NCBI GenBank assembly: GCA_016648135.1
Contig: JADDOH010008067.1
Location: 1 to 64,000 of the forward strand
DNA: 64,000 nt
From: Agrypnia vestita
Taxonomy: Eukaryota; Arthropoda; Insecta; Trichoptera; Phryganeidae
Reading direction: 5' to 3'
Every line of letters starts with the position of its first letter. The stretch's first letter is position 1. The notes under the pieces were generated by a model. The model had not been told where the DNA came from and did no database searches. It worked only from the letters and a program-made list of their open reading frames with translations. Of the stretch, positions 45,823 to 55,420 are shown piece after piece. The position numbers and the translations under genes were made by a program.

Positions 45823-46859
45823 ACAGCGTCAGCACAGATTGTTCCACATTCCAACATACAGGAGCAACATGCCTATGGTTATACCTGTTGAAAGATCAAC
45901 CGCTTTACTGAGTAATATTACTTTGTACATTGATCTGTTCCATAACTCTGAGAGGTTTTTCCGAAGCACGATTCTTCTACACCTTTGATAAAAATTCTTG
46001 CTAATGTGTATTAATTGAATATCCTTACATGTACGAATTGAATTATCATTTTTGAATTAAATTTAATTAAAATTGAAAAAAAAAATACTAAAATGAAATG
46101 AGTACCTTACCTATCCTTGGACACTTAAATAATTTACACTTATGCTCCCTAGAATGTCTTACGTTACGTTATTCAATCAATTTTCCAGTCATATAATATG
46201 AAATATATTTACTTTCATGTAGGGAAATATATTTATTTACCTTAATGTATGGCTAGCAATCAACTATTCTACTTTCACATGTCTGTACTTATCGCTAATG
46301 AGGCCCGGGCGCTCATGTCAATCAGCGCGCGACTCATGTTACACACAACGGTTGTTATTTATTTTAATTATGTCCCGTGAATAATTAATTGTATGTACTC
46401 GAATATTCTGTAAATTATTTTGGCTTGTTTAAAACTTTCAAGAAAAAATCGAGTTAATTTTGAATTATGTAGTTATTAAGTTCCTTTGAACATGAAAACC
46501 TTCAAAGTGTGGAGAATAAATTGCTGAACTGACATTTATATATTGTAAACTATAAAATAATATTATTTATAAATAATTACTTATTAAATACGAGCAAGTA
46601 AAACAACCCTAGCATCAAAGATCTTTCTACTATAGGTTTTCCACTATAGGTCTTTCTACTATACTCTTAGTTGAGCTACGCTTCGCCATTGTAATCTCAT
46701 CAGAAATTTATGTTTGTCACTTCAGTGATCGACTTTCAGGTAATTTTGGTAATGAAATATACAATATATATGAAATATCGTTTCCTTCTAATTTGAGAGG
46801 TTTTTGAAATTTAATTTTTATTAGAATCTTCGTACCATTGGCATTGTCATAGAATAAAC
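45823..46859. other. Intronic stretch, nothing recognised
   Basis: No gene. A small GC-rich patch lies at about 46299-46335 (gaggcccgggcgctcatg). Two short copies of 'tttctactataggt' lie near 46624-46660. Confidence 0.5.
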
Positions 46860-47930
46860 ATATTCAAATTCTTCTTCTTCTTCTTCTGCTTCATCTAGGA
46901 CTGCGTCCTGTCATTGCTCGGAGCCTGTTCCTGGGATACAGATGTCCAGCTATCTCGCCATCTTTTATGCGGTCTTCCTGGGAGTCTGGTACCAGACGGC
47001 AGCTTGTTCGCTGCTATGCTCACTACTCTCTCAGTACAAGCTCTCTCCACATGATCTCTCCAGTAACGTCTTCTAGATCTTCCCCATCGGACAATATCCT
47101 CGACGTCACAAGTCCTTCGTATTTCGGAATTCCTCACTCGGTCTCGGATTGTCAGTCCCGCAATGGGTCGGAGAGTCTTCATCTCAGTTGTTCTTAGGAG
47201 ATTTTTTGTTCTGGTAGTGTCAGCCCTTGTCTCGATACCGTACGTCATGATTGGGCGGACACAGGTCTTGTATATCTTCACTTTGCTCTCCTTGAGCATA
47301 TGTTCGTTTCTCCAGACAGCATTTCTCAAGCATCCAGCAATAGTTGCGGCTTTGTTTGCTTGCTCTCTTACTTCTTCGTAGAGGTCGTTACTGCTGGATA
47401 TCTCGACACCCAAGTACTTGAAGCTCGTTACTTGCTCTATTATTTTATCGTCAATTGCAAGCTCACATGGTATTGGCAGTTTCGATGTTACCATGCTCTT
47501 AGTCTTAGCTACGGAGATTTTCATGTTGAATCTTTGTGAAGATATATGGAATTTGTGCAGAAGTTTTTGAAGATCGTCTTCGGAGTTGGCTATTAATACC
47601 GCATCATCAGCATAGCATATTATATCTATCTGTTTGTCTCCCATGTTGTAGCCTAGATTCATTGTTTTGACATCTTCTATTAGCTTATCCATGATGATGT
47701 TGAATAAGAAGGGGCTCAAGCTATCTCCCTGTCTGATGCCTACTGCGGCTGGGATTTCTTTCGATAGATCATTGTTTACTTTTATGCGCATTTTGTTGTT
47801 AGTATTCAAGTTATGAATAGCCTTGATGATGGGTAGTGGTACATCTTTTTCCGTTAGGATATCTATAACATCTTCTAGAAGCACTCTGTCAAAGGCTTTT
47901 GTGAGGTCAACAAAACAAAATATTCAAATT
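46860..47930 (-). mobile_element. Fresh 5'-truncated LINE insertion with 11-bp target duplication
   Basis: The inserted DNA (46871-47919) is flanked by exact copies of ATATTCAAATT (46860-46870 and 47920-47930). On the minus strand the 3' end is a (GAA)n tail (complement of about 46871-46888) instead of poly-A, as in RTE-type elements. The 5' end is cut within the reverse transcriptase. Perfect target duplication and an undamaged reading frame indicate a recent insertion. Confidence 0.9.
46895..47919 (-). CDS. LINE reverse transcriptase, C-terminal two thirds, open frame
   Basis: The frame is open from the 5' truncation point to the stop at 46895-46897. It begins inside polymerase motif A (FVDLTKAFDRV, first catalytic Asp). 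It continues with motif B (GIRQGDSLSPFLF), the catalytic YADD box (about 47610), a thumb region with FKYLGVEI, and the post-polymerase tail (DRVRNSEIRRTC, GRPHKRWRDSW). It would copy element RNA at a nicked target, but this copy lacks the endonuclease and the fingers of the polymerase and has no start codon of its own. It is a dead-on-arrival copy whose sequence is undamaged. The family is RTE-like and distinct from the tails at 15.0, 20.7 and 23.1 kb. Confidence 0.85.
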
Positions 47931-47959
47931 ATTTACTATAATTAAAAACATATCAGTTA

Positions 47960-48070
47960 CAAACCACGCGGTAGTAAAATAATATGAGACCCTTGTGGTA
48001 CACCAGATGAAACAACGTTCTCGTTTTTGTCCGTAAGTCCTTAAACAGCAATCTGAGAGAAGTTGTTTTA
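47960..48070 (-). pseudogene. Reverse transcriptase motif B remnant
   Basis: On the minus strand the segment reads SSGVPQGSHI (complement of about 47982-48012), the strand-conserved motif of CR1/Jockey-type reverse transcriptases. Stops lie on both sides. It is unrelated to the fresh LINE beside it, and too short to classify. Confidence 0.5.
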
Positions 48071-48347
48071 TTGTTCACACAAGAGTCATTTGATTCATAT
48101 TCATTACTTCTCCGTTGTGCTTCTTCTTAAGCATCCACATGGGACTCCAAAGTTTACGACTGCCGTAACAGTAGATCAACAACCATTCGCTCACAACAGA
48201 ACACAGTTACAATATCAAATTTACTCAATTTGTGCATTATGAAGTTGACAACGCGTTTCATTAAAAAAAAAACGCTCTTGAGAGTATTGCTATAATACAT
48301 GCAACTTTTTCATGAAACGTTTATGGAATGGTTTACCTTGTCCACAG

Positions 48348-48553
48348 GTAGCTGTGGTGAGGTGTTGGTGTCGTTGGAGATGCCGCGCTACGTCGCTAGG
48401 GGATCTTCGGTGGCGTTGCACTGCGAACACAACGTGCAGCCGGACCTGCTCTATAAGGTAGAGTGGCTTCGGGAAGGAGCGAAAATCTTCCAGTTTGTCA
48501 GAGAAAGAAGACCACCATTCAGAAACTACACAACCACCGGAGCACAATTAGAC
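48348..48553 (+). CDS. beat: Beat-like gene, exon 2 (immunoglobulin V-type domain)
   Basis: The acceptor is TTGTCCACAG at 48338-48347 and the donor GTAAGT at 48554. The exon completes codon 27 (Gly) and encodes residues to 95. Features are a beta-strand start (VLVSLEMPRYV), the first immunoglobulin Cys at residue 52 (ALHC), and the core Trp at residue 66 in LLYKVEW. Then come a FQFVRERRPPFRNY segment and GAQLD at the end. Spacing Cys-Trp and the pattern LY-x-V-x-W...F.....PP......G....D match the first domain of Beaten path proteins, which act in motor axon guidance with Side-family receptors. One N-glycosylation site (NYT, residue 86) is visible. The second Cys and the rest lie in later exons outside the window. 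Which Beat subgroup it is cannot be told from this part. Confidence 0.8.
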
Positions 48554-48682
48554 GTAAGTACATTTTATTAGCTGTCTCGAATATTTCAATATCCCTTGCA
48601 GAATGATTGATAGAGCAAAATTACTAGAAAAAAAGTAATTCATAAAAACCAAGTATTTAATATAATCCCTATCTTTGTAAAA

Positions 48683-49972
48683 TATTAGGTCCTTCCATAT
48701 GAAATTGGCGTTTTGCCGTACTGGCAAATTTGATCTGAAATATCTTCTCTTTGGTTAGGAATTCCAAATCCAAATTTATACAGCTATTTACTCATGTATT
48801 TGTGTTTTGAAAATTATAATTCATTTGTTTTTTCCTCAATTGTTTTTTTCTTTGCGTCACTCAGTTTACAAAATGAAAAACTTGAAATATCGCGTTATTT
48901 ACGAGTACGAGTTCCACCGTGGCACCAGTGCTGCAGAAACGGCTCGAAGGATTAATGATGTGTATGGCGACGGTGCCGCAAAAGAAAACACAGTGCGTTT
49001 TTGGTTCCAACGTTTTCGTTCTGGAAATTTCGACCTGCAGAACAAGCCCCGTGGACGGCCGGAGACCAAAGTTGATAATGAAGAATTGAAGGCTATTGTG
49101 GAAGCGGATCCATCGCAAAACCACATCCGAGTTAGCTGCAGGCTGCGGTGTTAGTGATAAAACTGTTTTAATCCACTTGAAGCAAATTGGTAAGGTGAAA
49201 AAGCTTGAAAGGTGGGTACCTCACGAATTGAGTGAAGCAAATCAACAAACGCGCGTTGACTGCTGCGTTGCATTACTCAACCGGCACAATAATGAAGGGA
49301 TTGTAAATCGAATCATTACCTGTGATGAAAAGTGGATCCTGTACGATAATCGGAAGCGCTCATCGCAATGGCAGAACCCTGCCGAACCAGCCAAACCATG
49401 CCCCAAGCGAAAATTGACTCCAAAAAAGTTACTTGTGAGCGTTTGGTGGACTAGTGCTTGTGTCGTTCACTACAGCTTTCTTAAATCTGGCCAGACGATT
49501 ACGGCAGATGTCTATTGTCAGCAACTGCAAACCATGATGGAAAAGCTAGCTGCTAAACAACCGAGGCTGTTAATCGCTCTAGGCCACTGCTGCTTCATGA
49601 TAACGCTAGACCACACACTGCACAACAGACGGCTACCAAATTAGAGGAGCTTCAATTGGAATGTCTAAGACATCCACCGTACTCTCCGGACCTTGCCCCA
49701 ACAGATTACCATTTTTTTCGAAATTTGGATAACTTCTTGCAAAGGAAAAAATTCTACTCCGATGGGGCAGTCCAAACCGCCTTCAAAGATTTTATTGATT
49801 CCCGTCCGAATGGTTTTTTTAGCAAAGGGATCGATGATCTACCCATGAGATGGCAAAAGTGCATAGATAGCAATGGTACATACTTTGATTAAATAAATAT
49901 ATTATAATAAAAAAAAATCGGCTTTATGTTTCTCCCATACTAAACGCCAATTTCATATGTAAGGACCTAATA
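48683..49972 (+). mobile_element. Mariner element copy 2, full length
   Basis: The element is 48685-49970 (1286 bp) with TA on both sides. TIRs begin TTAGGTCCTT at both ends (the left has one change, TTCCATATG). It lies about 130 bp downstream of the exon 2 donor, in the same orientation as the gene and as copy 1 at 41.1 kb. High similarity of the copies implies recent spread. Confidence 0.95.
48873..49892 (+). pseudogene. Mariner transposase, broken copy 2
   Basis: It spans the length of a complete transposase gene (about 340 codons) with the helix-turn-helix region and IGKVKKLERWVPHEL linker. The three catalytic positions are CDEKW (about 49322), HDNARPH-equivalent DNA (about 49599-49619) and TDYHFF (about 49701). 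An extra base near 49118-49121 and a missing base near 49568 shift the frame, the second just before the middle Asp, so no functional protein is made. Ends in RWQKCIDSNGTYFD. Confidence 0.9.
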
Positions 49973-51069
49973 TAACAACAATTAAAGACGAATTAAAACA
50001 TATAGCATAACACTAAACTTACAGTAATTTAATATATTTCTAAAATGTCAGATGTTTTAAGCTTTGAAAAGAAACTTCATGCTTTGAAGATTAAATTCTG
50101 AAAACATTTGTCAGTCAATTTAGATTTTCGTAATTCGTAGTGAAGTACCTTTCATGTATACCGACGGAGTAATTCAAATTTAGAAAATATTCCGCGACGT
50201 TACCGGGCCGCCGTTCCTAGTAATCAAACTTTTGTAATGATTCCAATTTGAAAAAACCATTAAAATTTCTAAAAATCCAAAATTATACTATTATTATTAA
50301 TTTTTTTTAACGAAAATTTGATAGATCTTCTTGATCGTTGCCACGAGTCTGCTTGCAAAGTTTCAGCTCGATCGAATCACGGGAAAAGGGTCAAAAATCC
50401 ATCTAACCTTTTTCGACGGCAAGCCGACGCCACGAGTTAATATAAAGGGAGTAAAAAGAGGATTTTTCTTCGTTTGTACGCATTATAATTACTATTTCCT
50501 GGATAATTTTTTTTCATTTTTCTGCCATTTTATAAAAATATAACACTTTGTAAGTGTTTTATTCGGACCCTACCTACAAATCCGTGAAAATTATTATATA
50601 AAACATGTCCGGAGTCAAGAATCACTTTCATACCCGGCGTTTCAAAGATTTAGTTTGAAATAAGGTTTTTTAACACATTTTTAAAAATTTAATATAAGGT
50701 ACAAATATAAATCATACATACTTACATATTAAATTGACTTTTTTTAGACTTTGATAGTCAGTCATTAGTGAAGACAATCTCTTGAATCTCATAAGTTATT
50801 ATTTTGTATATAGGTATATATGTGAATCATTTAATAATACGGGTGTTAATAGATGATAATTAGATAATGAATAATATTGAATTACTTTGAAAAAAGGTTA
50901 AAATTTAAACGACTTATGAATCTATGTTGGATCTTAAGAAGGTTTTGATTTGTTCTGAAAACAAAGGTTCCGTTGTTTTCCAAAATTTCTAATAAAAGTT
51001 CATTTAATAATGGCTGGAATGGATGGAATGTTCAGGGAGAAATATCGCTTATTTTATCAGCTAAAAACT
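49973..51069. other. Intronic stretch, no gene seen
   Basis: AT-rich DNA. A less AT-rich segment at about 50320-50470 (tttcagctcgatcgaatcac) resembles the kind of sequence found in the adjoining tandem array and may be part of a related repeat. Confidence 0.4.
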
Positions 51070-51600
51070 AAAGAATAAGTATGCAAAATTGGTTCAAATC
51101 GGTTGAATGGTACAGATTTGCTTGGAAAATATATCAGGAGAGGAGGAAATATCGCCATTGTTACCCGCCGGGTCCTAAAAAATAGCTTCTAAAGATTTGC
51201 GTCCGATCGGTCACATGGTTAAGATTTGTATAGAAAAAATATGGGGGGAGGGGGGTAACAGGGGAAGGTAAATGTCACCTACGTTACCCGCCAGATCCAA
51301 AAGAATAAGAATGCAAAAATTTTAGTCAGATCGGTCGAACGGCACAGATTTGCATAGAAAATATATCAGGGGGGAGATAAGAGGAAATGTCGCCTATGTT
51401 ACCTGTCGGATCCTAAAGAATAAGTATGCAAAATTTGTGTCAGATTGGTCACACGGTGTAGATTTGTATAGAAAATATATCGGGTTGAGGAGGTGGGGTA
51501 AAAAGGGAGGAGAAAATGGTACATATGTTACCCGCCGGGTCCTTAGTATAATTTGAGGTAGATCGGTTGAACGGTACAGATTTGCATGAAAAAAATATAA
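51070..51600 (+). repeat. Tandem array, four to five units of about 116 bp
   Basis: Units carry 'gcaaaattt..tcagatcggt', 'acggtacagatttgcatag' and 'aaaatatatcagg', a purine-rich stretch, then 'gttacccgccgggtcct'. Unit starts lie near 51083, 51190, 51313, 51429 and 51547. The purine stretch varies most and includes ggggggaggggggtaacagg at about 51243-51262, a candidate G-quadruplex. The 'atcggttgaacggt' wording is common in 3' regions of insect short retroelements, so the array probably grew from one. Confidence 0.75.
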
Positions 51601-52400
51601 TTCGTGCGAAATTATGATACACAAAAGATACACAGATATACAAAAGTTGTAAAACACTAATAAAAATGTATAAATATAAAGCAAGCTTTATAAAGGATGG
51701 TTTCTAATAGATCGTGTGACACCTGGGAAGAATAAATAATTGTTAGAACCTCCCACGAAAGGGAGCGGTCTCATTAATAAACAATTCCGCCGAGTCTATT
51801 CTTTCAGCGAAGCAGAATTATTTAAAGGGTTGTAAATCCACTGTGGAGGCCTCGCTTACAAGATAACATTGATATTTTCTTTGAAGCCTACACCATATTC
51901 TCCATGATTCAAATTTCTTTTCAGTTTGTTTGCTCGCAATTAATCACCAGTAATTTAATCAATTGATTTGGTAAAAAAGCTTTCATTTTGTTTTCTTAGG
52001 AATGAATTGTAGTGCTCAAGAAAACAAAAAATTGCACTCTTATTTTCAGAATTAGATCGATTACTTCTTTTAATAGGAATATATTGATATAATGATTATA
52101 TTTTTTGATTGTGTGCATTTTTATTTTGATTTTCACTAAACCTTATGTTATATTACATACACACTGAGTTGTTTTGTCATATTTCTCACATAATAATTGT
52201 AGAATTTTGAAGCTGAAAATTAATTAATAAAAAACATTTTTTTTTGCTATTCGTTTCAAATTAAAAATAAATATAGTAAAATTATAATAACAAAATGTAA
52301 AGGCCGTGTAATTTGGTGGAGCGACCCTAGCGTGATTTGAGTAGAGCAACGCTGATTGCGTGTCACACCCTAAATATTTAAAGTTGTAATTTCAGCGAGT
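51601..52400. other. Intronic stretch, nothing certain
   Basis: No gene. The segment at about 51700-51880 is of mixed composition without repeat features; the rest is AT-rich. Confidence 0.45.
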
Positions 52401-52404
52401 TGCA

Positions 52405-52760
52405 GATGTTACGGACCGAGAGACAGACGAAGAAATTATTACATTTAGACTAGCTATAACCCGTAAATGACGGTACTTTTACATGCCGGTTCCTTAAAAA
52501 TAAGTATTCACATATTTATAGCCGACACCCATGAAGTAGTAATAATGACTTTGATTAAAATATTTAAACATTTTTTATATTTCCCCTGCCGGCAGTTAAA
52601 GGTACTATTTTAAACCCTGGCGATTGAACAAAATATGAAATGGTTCGCGTCTTTGTTAAGTCCTTATGTAAGTACTATATTTTTGACGGGTAACGCAGGC
52701 TAAGTGATAGCAACATCGCTATCGTTGCCGCCTCTGTACGGCATACGTTGGTTAATATTT
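52405..52760 (-). repeat. Dispersed short retroelement fragment
   Basis: gagagacagacgaagaaatt followed by ctagctataacccgtaaatg matches the element at 40.15-40.44 kb in parts (actagctgtaacccg and the gacagac run), and 'ggttcgcgtctttgttaag' (about 52642) matches 'gattcgcatctttgctaag' at 40.2 kb. Confidence 0.45.
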
Positions 52761-53344
52761 TACATTAATAAATTATTTTTAAAAAAATGGCGTACTTATG
52801 TGCTGCCCCGCAAAGATTCTTTTCCATGATGCGCATAGCTTGTGGAGATAACCGTACGGTTATCACCAGGGTTTGAGTGAAATGAAAAACTTAATTGTAT
52901 TCTTATTAAATGGTGTAATATCAACGTATAATTTAAAATCAGAGACGATTTACATATTTGTTCCTCACACGGACCTTTAAAGGAAGATTATTATTAAGAT
53001 TAGGGATTTATGGTTTATATTACGGTCGTTTTAAATATTTAAGTATTGAATCAAGTATATTATATTCTCACTATTTTGATTCCACTTTTAAAATATGACG
53101 CAGAAAAGTCTTGAAATTTTGACAGTTTATATTGCATTAATAGCACTCTAATGACTCCTTGCATATAAGAAAGAAAAATACTCTTAAGGAGTGCATATAT
53201 TCTGCAGCCGCATATGAAATAATTAGTACGTCTTTTACCCCCACGACGATTGAGCACTTTCCTGGAGATGCTCTGGCTTGACTCCAGCGAAACTTCTAAC
53301 GGAACACATTCATAGGGTTCCTATAAAATGTATGTTTATTTTAA

Positions 53345-53832
53345 TATAAGCTGGTCGTACCTGGCGTTGCACGGGTTAAGGATTAAGTAAAAAATAAGTT
53401 TGTGAGGGAAAACAAAGGGTCCGCTGTTCTCTAAAAAATAATGTTTCCATATAATGTTAACATAAGTTATTGTTACATAACTGTAATACTTAGATATATG
53501 GTATCGCAGACTTTTTTGTAGATATTAATGTCCTCTATAAAACTGTAGTACATTACTTTGCTCTATTGGCAATAATTTCCGCGGCGTACGCAATATAAGG
53601 TTTTTTTTTCGTAATTTTTTCACACGTTGGGTTACATTATCGAAGTTTTCATACGGATCCCTAATATTTTTGAAAATATTCTATAGCCTATGTTCATCAG
53701 GGATAATATAGGATTCTGAATGTGAAAGAATTTTTCAAATCGGTCGTTTCGGAGTATTCGGAGTAGTTTCGGAGCCTATTCAATTCAAACACACAATCAA
53801 ATCTTTCCTCTTTATAATATTAGTATAGATTT
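53345..53832 (+). repeat. Retroelement end ending in cctctttataatattagtat
   Basis: It starts agctggtcgtacctggcgtt and runs through 'tagcctatgttcatcaggga' and 'tttttcaaatcggtcgtttc' to 'aatctttcctctttataata'. This composite is a very common dispersed repeat in lepidopteran genomes and supports that assignment. No coding region remains. Confidence 0.6.
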
Positions 53833-53929
53833 ACAATAAAAAACAGAAATTATCTAGATTTGACTTATAAACGAACATAACAAAATTAAATAACTGTACC
53901 AAACTTTTATTTAAAACAACAGTTAATTC

Positions 53930-54111
53930 AATTATAATTTATAGAATTAAACTTTGTTTACACCACTTTTTTTATTATTGATTAAATTCAACATGTTTCG
54001 AAGCCAATGGCTTCTTCGTCAGGATAACGAAGATTGGCTCCGAAACATGATAAATTTTTTCAATAATAAAAAAAGTGGTGTAAACAAAGTTTAATTCTAT
54101 AAATTATAATT
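53930..54111. mobile_element. Inverted repeat with hammerhead-like core in the loop
   Basis: Arms at 53930-54000 and 54041-54111 are inverse complements over about 71 bp with few changes. On the minus strand the loop region gives CTGACGA (complement of 54016-54022), one extra A, a perfect 6-bp stem GAAGCC/GGCTTC with a 3-nt loop, and GAAA (complement of 53996-53999). A partial second core lies on the plus strand (about 54029-54045). The layout parallels the inverted termini at 39.9-40.1 kb but the sequence differs, so it is a second Penelope-like family or a similar element. Confidence 0.65.
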
Positions 54112-55298
54112 ATAATGTCATCAAAAAATAATTTTGCTGTGTTTGAAGAAGAAAAACTAATTCATGCTATAAAAACAAGCTTAATACATCCGTAAGAGCT
54201 ATTTTTGAAGCAGTATTTTACGACACCTAAACTCTAGAAGGCTTTTGATATTTTTTCTACGCGGTGGCTTTTTATTAGTCGATTAGGCTAACAAGTACAT
54301 CAAGTATTTCGAAAATGGCGGCATTTACCAGCGTGACGTAGCCGTCTCTTTCAACGTTCTGTCGGTAACTGACAGAGATAAAAAGAATCAACACTATACA
54401 CTCAATAGTTCAAAGAGAAAGCAAAAAATATTAGCCATGTTAGTCGTAATGACTAACACCATGAATTAATAAGTTTTCAGTAGTTTTTATTTATGAAAAC
54501 GGATGATCTCCAAAAAAAAATATTGATTAAAATTTAGATAAATTGTTTGTTTTAATTTTAAGTTTAAAATGTAAAGCATTCTGCAATATACATTCCGATA
54601 CACAAACAGCATATGCAATTTTGCAAAATATTTAGTAAAAAAATAATTATAAATAAACATAAAATAATCCTGTATTGTTTCATCCAAAATTCTGACAGAT
54701 AATTAAAATGAATACTTTTTTCAAAAATTGAGATAAAGATAAACAAATAGCTACCACTCGAAAACAGAATGCAAATTATGATCATTATGATAAAAAATAA
54801 TGCTTGAATGTACGCACATTTTTACTTAGAATAATGAGAATTAAGAAAAGGCGCTGGGAGAAAAGAAATGCTTTCTGTCATAAAGGGAATATGATTTATT
54901 TGAGCTTTTCCTCAGCAACTTTATATCCAAGCACGTCGTAAATTCTTTAGAGATATGGCTAAAAGCAGAGGCTCATTCGCGATAAACCAACTTCGTAATC
55001 AAGGCGTGGGCTGCGAGTGGAACATAATGGGGGAATCTTTAATTATTTTCTCACTTTTTTTCGTCTTATTTTCTGATCTTAGGTATCATAAATATATTGA
55101 AATCCATTCGGATAGCCACGTGGTCAGGCTACTAACATAAATGTGGTTCTATAAAATTGGTGCATGATCATTTCATAGGTTAACAAGACGTTTCGATAAA
55201 CCCTTTCATGAAAATTAACTAGTAAATAAATAACTAGATTTATATTTATAAACGAAAGAACGAAATTGTTAAAGTATCATTTTTTTAATAATAAAATA
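54112..55298. other. Intronic stretch, nothing recognised
   Basis: AT-rich DNA without a supported gene; short frames near 54487-54785 and 54955 have no motif. Confidence 0.5.
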
Positions 55299-55420
55299 TA
55301 CAGGGTGTAACAGAGCTTGTCCACTTGTCTACTTTATATGTAGATTTTTGCTTTAATTATTGGTCGAAAATGTTCAAGTAACCATGACCTAATATCAAGA
55401 TTTATGTAGATATGCGACAT
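55299..55420 (+). mobile_element. Left end of an ACAGGGTGTAACAGAGC MITE
   Basis: tacagggtgtaacagagctt is followed by 'gtccac' and 'ttaattattggtc', parallel to the copy at 61309-61731. I could not find its right end. Confidence 0.5.

Larger units (their letters stand above)
27132..48347 (+). other. Inferred 21.2-kb first coding intron, transposon-rich
   Basis: Bounded by GTGAGT at the 5' side and a pyrimidine-containing TTGTCCACAG at the 3' side. It contains elements of at least seven transposon classes, listed separately. Unannotated portions (about 27.5-29.2, 30.9-32.0, 34.0-35.2 and 42.3-43.8 kb) are AT-rich and show no gene. The segments at about 29.24-29.62 and 32.99-33.43 kb are less AT-rich, have no repeat features and could be conserved intronic regulatory DNA. 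Confidence 0.6.

Noticed and set aside
46967..47539. Plus-strand frames of 72-79 codons
   Set aside because: Antisense to the intact LINE reverse transcriptase frame.
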